From the NCBI GenBank assembly GCA_964562905.1, contig CAZLVG010000050.1, forward strand, positions 1-6,775: a stretch of 6,775 nt of DNA. The letters are read 5' to 3'. The notes beneath the pieces were generated by a model. That model saw only the letters and a program-made list of their open reading frames with translations, did not search any database and was not told the DNA's origin. Shown here piece after piece: positions 3,927-6,775 of the stretch (the stretch's first letter is position 1; the number at the start of each line of letters is the position of its first letter). This DNA comes from CAYSWF01 sp964562905. GTDB lineage: Bacteria; Patescibacteriota; Andersenbacteria; UBA10190. Both the position numbers and the translations under genes were made by a program.

Positions 3927-5411
3927 ATGCCAATATTTATTCCTCATCCCGTCCAATCCGTCATTGAAACGCTCACCGGCGCGGGCTATGAAGCCTATGC
4001 CGTAGGCGGGTGCGTCAGGGATTTGCTGCTGGGTAAAAAACCCAAAGATTGGGATGTCGCTGCCAGCGCCCGGCCGGAGCAGGTACAAAAAATCTTTCCC
4101 AAGAATTACCGCGACAATAATTTCGGCACCGTGACGGTTTTAACAGGCAGCGCCGACCCGGTCCTTAAGGAAGTGGAGGTTACCACCTACCGGATAGACA
4201 GCCGCTACAGCGACCGGCGGCGGCCCGACCAGGTAGAATACACCGCCAGTCTGAAGAAGGACCTGGCGCGCCGCGACTTTACCATTAACGCCATGGCCCT
4301 GCGGAGGCCGGAGGCTGAAAACCGGGAACCGGAGAGTGTTAAAATTGACGAGCTGGTGATAGTTGACCCGTGGGGAGGGTTAAAAGATTTAGATGCCAGG
4401 CTGATTCGCGCCGTAGGTGATCCTTACCAAAGATTCGGGGAAGACGCTTTGCGCCTGATGCGGGCAGTGCGATTGGCGGCGCAACTGCAATTTGATCTTG
4501 AAGAGAAAACGCAGCAAGCATTGGAAAAACAGGCGAGGACGGTTAAGGCGGTGTCACAGGAAAGGATTCGCGACGAGTTGGTTAAAATCGTTATGAGCGG
4601 CTATCCGGAAAGGGGCTTTAATCTGCTGCAGCAAACGGGACTGCTCGGGATAATACTACCGGAAGTGGAGGAAGGGGTGGGCGTGGTTCAGAATAAGCAC
4701 CATAAATTCACTGTGTTTGAGCACAGCGTAAAATCCCTGCAATACGCCGCCGCCTTCGGCTACCCCCTGGAGATAAGGCTGGCGGCCTTGCTCCACGACG
4801 TGGGCAAGCCACGCACCAGAAGACTGAAAGAAGGTGAGTACACTTTTCACGCGCATGATATCGTGGGATCTCGCATGGCGGAAAGGATCATGAAGCGCCT
4901 TAAATTCCCCAGAGAGCTGGCCAGAAAAGTAACCCACCTGGCCAGGCATCACATGTTTTATTACGACGTGGGGCAGGTAACCGAAGCCGGCGCCCGGCGG
5001 CTGCTGCGGCGGGTGGGTCAAGAAAATTTTGACGACTTGATCAAACTGCGCATAGCGGAGCGCAAGGGTTCCGGCGTGCCCAAAGCGGAACCTTACCGGC
5101 TGCGCCATTTGCAGTTCCTGGTGGAAAAAGCGGCGCGAGAGCCGATTTCAGTTAGCCAGCTAGCAGTCAGGGGAGGCGACATCATGACAGCATTCAACTT
5201 GAAGCCGGGGCCGCGGATTGGCGGCATTCTAAATGCCCTGCTGGCGGAGGTGCTGGATGATCCGGGGCGTAACAATAAGGAGTACCTTTTGAAACGCGCG
5301 GCAGGATTTAAGGACAAAGACCCGGAGGAATTAAAAAGGATGGGCGAGCAAGCAGCCCGCGACAAGGAAAAGCAGCGCGAGGAAGCGATCCGGCGCAAAT
5401 ATCACGTGTAA
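3927..5411 (+). CDS. cca: CCA-adding tRNA nucleotidyltransferase with HD domain
   Basis: A class II CCA-adding enzyme, which adds or repairs the 3'-terminal CCA of tRNAs without a template. Start ATG 3927 (494 aa) gives the usual N terminus, MPIFIPHPVQSVIETL running into motif A; upstream in-frame starts at 3855 and 3900 would add unlikely residues and lie before or inside the promoter. The motifs are in order: VGGCVRD (26-32) with catalytic Asp41 and Asp43 in KDWD; VEVTTYR (83-89); RRDFTINA (115-122); RFGEDALRLMRAVR (169-182), which selects nucleotides; and SQERIRDEL (210-218). An HD phosphohydrolase-type domain follows, with His266, His290-Asp291 in LLHDVGKPRT, and HH341-342. The tail is charged, Lys/Arg/Glu-rich and helical. 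tRNA-Ile in this window lacks encoded CCA and so depends on this activity. Confidence 0.95.
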   Translation: MPIFIPHPVQSVIETLTGAGYEAYAVGGCVRDLLLGKKPKDWDVAASARPEQVQKIFPKNYRDNNFGTVTVLTGSADPVLKEVEVTTYRIDSRYSDRRRPDQVEYTASLKKDLARRDFTINAMALRRPEAENREPESVKIDELVIVDPWGGLKDLDARLIRAVGDPYQRFGEDALRLMRAVRLAAQLQFDLEEKTQQALEKQARTVKAVSQERIRDELVKIVMSGYPERGFNLLQQTGLLGIILPEVEEGVGVVQNKHHKFTVFEHSVKSLQYAAAFGYPLEIRLAALLHDVGKPRTRRLKEGEYTFHAHDIVGSRMAERIMKRLKFPRELARKVTHLARHHMFYYDVGQVTEAGARRLLRRVGQENFDDLIKLRIAERKGSGVPKAEPYRLRHLQFLVEKAAREPISVSQLAVRGGDIMTAFNLKPGPRIGGILNALLAEVLDDPGRNNKEYLLKRAAGFKDKDPEELKRMGEQAARDKEKQREEAIRRKYHV

Positions 5412-5459
5412 AATTAGTAACCAGTAACCGGTAATTACGACGATATTCATTTTTAAAGC

Positions 5460-5487
5460 TTGTGGATGGAGGCCGTAGTGCTATACT
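5460..5487 (+). promoter_or_regulatory. Promoter of the small membrane protein gene (leaderless)
   Basis: TTGTGG (5460-5465), a 16-nt spacer and TATACT (5482-5487), preceded by TGC as an extended -10, end 7 nt before ATG 5495. Transcription would start at the ATG itself. This argues for ATG 5495 rather than the GTG at 5462, which lies inside the -35 box. Confidence 0.55.
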
Positions 5488-5494
5488 TATCGCT

Positions 5495-5758
5495 ATGATA
5501 ACTTTTGGTGGGTTTACCATCGGCCTTTTAATGTTCGCCGTCGGTTTTACCATGGTCTGGAAAAGCCACCGCTGGCGGGAGTACGTGGGCAGTATTAATG
5601 ACATACTGGGGTATCCCCAGTACAGCTGGCTTGACTGGAGTTTTACCGGCGTTGTGTTAATGATTCTGGGCCTCCTGGTGGCCTCTGGTTTAATCCAGGC
5701 CATAATAGGGGCAACGCTGGGAAAGTTTTTCGGCGGACAAGCCCTCCGGGGAACTTAG
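5495..5758 (+). CDS. Small two-helix membrane protein (87 aa)
   Basis: Hypothetical integral membrane protein. Helix one covers about residues 3-22 (FGGFTIGLLMFAVGFTMVW). A polar loop with KSHRWREYVGSINDIL and PQYSWLDWS follows, then helix two at about 48-70 (FTGVVLMILGLLVASGLIQA), and a Gly/Phe-rich tail GKFFGGQALRGT. ATG 5495 was chosen because a leaderless promoter ends 7 nt upstream; using GTG 5462 would add 11 residues but overlap the promoter. The pattern resembles short conserved hypothetical membrane proteins of Patescibacteria, known to me by general appearance only. It stands alone, 83 nt after cca and with its own promoter, and its function is unknown. Confidence 0.72.
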   Translation: MITFGGFTIGLLMFAVGFTMVWKSHRWREYVGSINDILGYPQYSWLDWSFTGVVLMILGLLVASGLIQAIIGATLGKFFGGQALRGT

Positions 5759-5776
5759 GAAACTGCGGTCTAGCGG

Positions 5777-5796
5777 CTCCTTGCCCAGTCTACCAG
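5777..5796 (+). repeat. Imperfect copy of tRNA-Ile 3' end, candidate attR
   Basis: CTTGCCCA, then GT, then CTACCAG (5780-5796) repeats CTTGCCCACTACCAG at the tRNA-Ile 3' end (824-838), with only a 2-nt insertion; a flanking CTCC is shared as well, with one base difference. It lies about 80 bp upstream of tRNA-Ala. It could be the right attachment site of the element inserted at tRNA-Ile, or a chance match. Confidence 0.35.
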
Positions 5797-5861
5797 TCCG
5801 GCTTACGCCGACGGTTCAGGACATCTCCGTCGCGGCGGGTGCCCCAGGGATGAGTTTTAAG

Positions 5862-5867
5862 TAGAAT
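5862..5867 (+). promoter_or_regulatory. Possible -10 box for tRNA-Ala
   Basis: TAGAAT in an AT-rich stretch (5855-5873) ends 8 nt before the tRNA-Ala 5' end, so the transcript would start almost at the mature tRNA. No -35 box is recognisable. Just upstream, CGACGG (5809-5814 region) and CCGTCG (5827-5832 region) form a small hairpin. Confidence 0.3.
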
Positions 5868-5875
5868 AATAATCA

Positions 5876-5949
5876 GGGCCTGTAGCTTAGTGGCAGAGCA
5901 CCCGGTTTGCATCCGGGAGATAGGAGTTCGATTCTCCTCAGGTCCACCA
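5876..5949 (+). tRNA. tRNA-Ala (anticodon UGC), CCA encoded
   Basis: The acceptor GGGCCTG (5876-5882) pairs with CAGGTCC (5939-5945), including the G3-U70 pair that is the identity mark of tRNA-Ala. The D-stem is GCTT/GAGC. The anticodon stem CCCGG/CCGGG carries loop TTTGCAT with anticodon TGC at 5908-5910. The T-arm is GGAGT/ATTCTCC-like with loop TTCGATT. Discriminator A5946 is followed by CCA only to 5949, so CCA is genomic, unlike in tRNA-Ile. tRNA-Ala(UGC) is the classic partner of tRNA-Ile(GAU) between 16S and 23S, but here about 5 kb separates them and a terminator follows. Confidence 0.97.
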
Positions 5950-5966
5950 TATTGAATTAGTCGCCT

Positions 5967-6022
5967 CTGCCTGTGCGTTTCCGCACGCAGACAGGTCGCT
6001 CGGCGCTTCGCCCGGTTTTTTT
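5967..6022 (+). terminator. Double-hairpin terminator after tRNA-Ala
   Basis: The first hairpin pairs CTG and CTG-TGCG (5967-5977) with CGCA and CAG-CAG (5982-5994), with one mismatch and a 2-nt bulge around loop TTTC. A second stem GGCG (6002-6005) with CGCC (6009-6012) follows, then seven T residues (6016-6022). It would end the tRNA-Ala transcript, so no 23S gene is expected on this transcript. Confidence 0.65.
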
Positions 6023-6141
6023 CGGCGGGGATTTTCGGCATATTTTGCAAAGCAAAATGCGCTAATAGAAAGGATGTCGTCCTTGACCCACCCGACCCAT
6101 TCGCGGGCGACAGGTAGGAACTCCCCTAAAAAATTTGAAAG

Positions 6142-6261
6142 ATGCATGATAAAAAATTACTCAATACAGCAATCAATCGCTTTTTAACCAATTCGCCTAA
6201 CTTACCCATAAATCCTTTTTTCTTGGCATTATTTTTATTTATCGCTTTTGCTAATAATTAA
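6142..6261 (+). CDS. Possible small membrane peptide (39 aa)
   Basis: ATG 6142 to TAA 6261 reads MHDKKLLNTAINRF, a polar Asn/Pro segment, then a hydrophobic end FFLALFLFIAFANN long enough for one membrane helix. Only a weak GAAAG precedes the start and no relatives are recognised. The complementary strand is also open through this stretch, so the coding strand is uncertain and the frame may be chance in AT-rich DNA. Confidence 0.2.
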   Translation: MHDKKLLNTAINRFLTNSPNLPINPFFLALFLFIAFANN

Positions 6262-6265
6262 ATAT

Positions 6266-6376
6266 TTAGCCAAACATCAACCAGCCAGGCTTAGATATCA
6301 GTAGTAGGCCGATAATCAACATCAATATCCCTCCAATCAAATGTGACCAACTGATGTATTTGGCAGTAATGTCATT
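6266..6376 (-). pseudogene. C-terminal remnant of a membrane protein
   Basis: The minus strand encodes a protein-like tail: DITAKYISWSHLIGG, then ILMLIIGLLLISK and PGWLMFG before the stop at 6266-6268. One clear transmembrane helix is flanked by charged residues, in the manner of the last helix of DsbD/CcdA-type thiol-disulfide transporters; that assignment is weak. An in-frame stop lies directly upstream (about 6377-6379) and there is no ATG before the helix, so only the 3' end of the gene survives. It follows lplB by about 20 nt on the same strand. Confidence 0.35.
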
Positions 6377-6396
6377 TTAAAAAGGTCGTGGCTATT

Positions 6397-6666
6397 TTAC
6401 TTTTTATCGTTTGACAGGGCATCAAAAAGATCCGTCGGTTTGAATCCTATTATAATTACATTGTTGTTTAATAAGAATTTTCCCAATGCGCCTTTTATGT
6501 CATTAATTTTTTTTCCGACTAAAAACCGTTCAATATCTAAAATTGCTTTTTCTGGATGAATAAAAAAATCACCGGCAATTTTTATATTTTTTATAACGCC
6601 ATCTTCCGCATTAAGTTGAAGGCGCAGCAACTTGCCGTTAGGCGCTTTGTAAATTATTTTTTTCAT
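6397..6666 (-). CDS. lplB: Lipoate-protein ligase accessory subunit, LplB-like
   Basis: An 89-aa protein resembling the C-terminal domain of bacterial lipoate-protein ligase, which is a separate subunit (LplB) in some archaea and is needed to activate lipoate with ATP. The sequence runs MKKIIYKAPNGKLLRLQL, DGVIKNIKIAGDFFIHPEKA, then DIERFLVGKKINDI and a C-terminal IIIGFKPTDLFDAL. IAGDFFIHPE followed by a LxGK segment is the family signature. ATG 6666 was chosen over ATG 6726 because the upstream lplA stop is at 6668-6670, leaving one base between the genes; the upstream ATG and its apparent GAGGAG site lie inside lplA coding sequence. The tight spacing implies translational coupling, as expected for two subunits in equal amounts. 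It is AT-rich compared with cca. Confidence 0.8.
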   Translation of the reverse strand: MKKIIYKAPNGKLLRLQLNAEDGVIKNIKIAGDFFIHPEKAILDIERFLVGKKINDIKGALGKFLLNNNVIIIGFKPTDLFDALSNDKK

Positions 6667-6667
6667 A

Positions 6668-6775
6668 TTATCGCCAATTAGTCCATTTGTTATTTGTATA
6701 CTTTTCTTTATATAATTTTTCAGCATGCCTTAACTCCTCAAAAGTTAGTTCTCTAACTTCAGTTTTTATATTAAA
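6668..6775 (-). CDS. lplA: Lipoate-protein ligase catalytic subunit, C-terminal end (partial)
   Basis: The last 35 codons of a minus-strand gene that enters from the right edge. The tail reads KTEVRELTFEELRHAEKLYK, then EKYTNNKWTNWR and stop. The pattern EEL..AEKL..EKY....W..W is how LplA-type lipoate ligase catalytic domains end. Its identity is supported by the LplB-like gene starting one base after its stop. LplA joins lipoate to E2 subunits of 2-oxoacid dehydrogenases or to glycine-cleavage H protein. Active-site residues lie outside the window, so the call rests on the tail and context. Confidence 0.7.
   Translation of the reverse strand, partial: FNIKTEVRELTFEELRHAEKLYKEKYTNNKWTNWR

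Larger units (their letters stand above)
6023..6396. other. AT-rich stretch with hairpins and gene debris
   Basis: Between the tRNA-Ala terminator and lplB there is no full gene. ATTTTGC (6042-6048) pairs perfectly with GCAAAAT (6052-6058). A 39-codon plus-strand frame (6142-6261) and a minus-strand membrane-segment remnant (6266-6376) lie here. Base composition falls sharply from GC-rich to AT-rich at about 6125, suggesting a junction between DNA of different origin. Confidence 0.5.

Noticed and set aside
4656..5108. 150-codon minus-strand frame
   Set aside because: Lies wholly inside cca, whose motifs are unambiguous.
5308..5703. 131-codon minus-strand frame
   Set aside because: Overlaps the cca tail and the small membrane protein gene; Arg/Pro/Ser-rich shadow composition.
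6397..6726. lplB start at ATG 6726 with GAGGAG upstream
   Set aside because: That region is read in another frame as the conserved tail of lplA; the ATG at 6666, one base after the lplA stop, gives the family-typical N terminus.

Overview
The window looks like part of a Candidate Phyla Radiation (Patescibacteria-type) genome. Four things suggest this: a group I intron close to the 3' end of the 16S rRNA gene; TTGAAAATT-type AT-rich filler and many small GC-rich hairpins between genes; promoters placed so close to start codons that some mRNAs should be leaderless; and a lipoate ligase split into two genes. The lineage is inferred from style, since the window holds only 46 nt of 16S exon. Stop-codon usage is ordinary, with UGA, UAA and UAG all acting as stops.

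Layout. Positions 1-244 are the 3' part of a group I intron (P7, P8 and a GNRA-capped P9 are visible). Positions 245-290 are the last 16S exon, with helix 45 and the anti-Shine-Dalgarno sequence. The 16S-tRNA spacer (291-758) holds several hairpins, an apparent terminator and then a good promoter, so tRNA-Ile(GAU) at 759-831 may be transcribed separately from 16S. From the tRNA 3' end to about 3.78 kb lies a mobile element. On the minus strand it carries a helix-turn-helix (terminase-small-subunit-like) gene followed by a large serine recombinase that is frame-disrupted and whose 3' end runs antisense into tRNA-Ile. Divergently, on the plus strand, it carries an unrecognised 134-aa gene with a strong promoter, RBS and terminator. 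Beyond that lie a small acidic minus-strand ORF and the tail of a truncated reading frame.

Positions 3927-5411 encode an HD-domain CCA-adding tRNA nucleotidyltransferase, followed by a small two-helix membrane protein (5495-5758) and tRNA-Ala(UGC) (5876-5949). A terminator follows the tRNA. The AT-rich right end carries, on the minus strand, the end of lplA, a complete lplB-like gene one base downstream, and a short membrane-protein remnant.

Reading as a whole: 16S, tRNA-Ile and tRNA-Ala are in the canonical rRNA-operon order, but about 5 kb separates the two tRNAs and no 23S gene appears within 820 bp after tRNA-Ala. The element clearly entered at the 3' end of tRNA-Ile. Its right boundary is uncertain: either near 3.78 kb, where a reading frame is cut off, or near 5.79 kb, where an imperfect copy of the tRNA-Ile 3' end lies about 80 bp before tRNA-Ala. 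In the second case the CCA-adding enzyme would lie inside the element. tRNA-Ile has no encoded CCA and depends on a CCA-adding enzyme, whereas tRNA-Ala does encode CCA.
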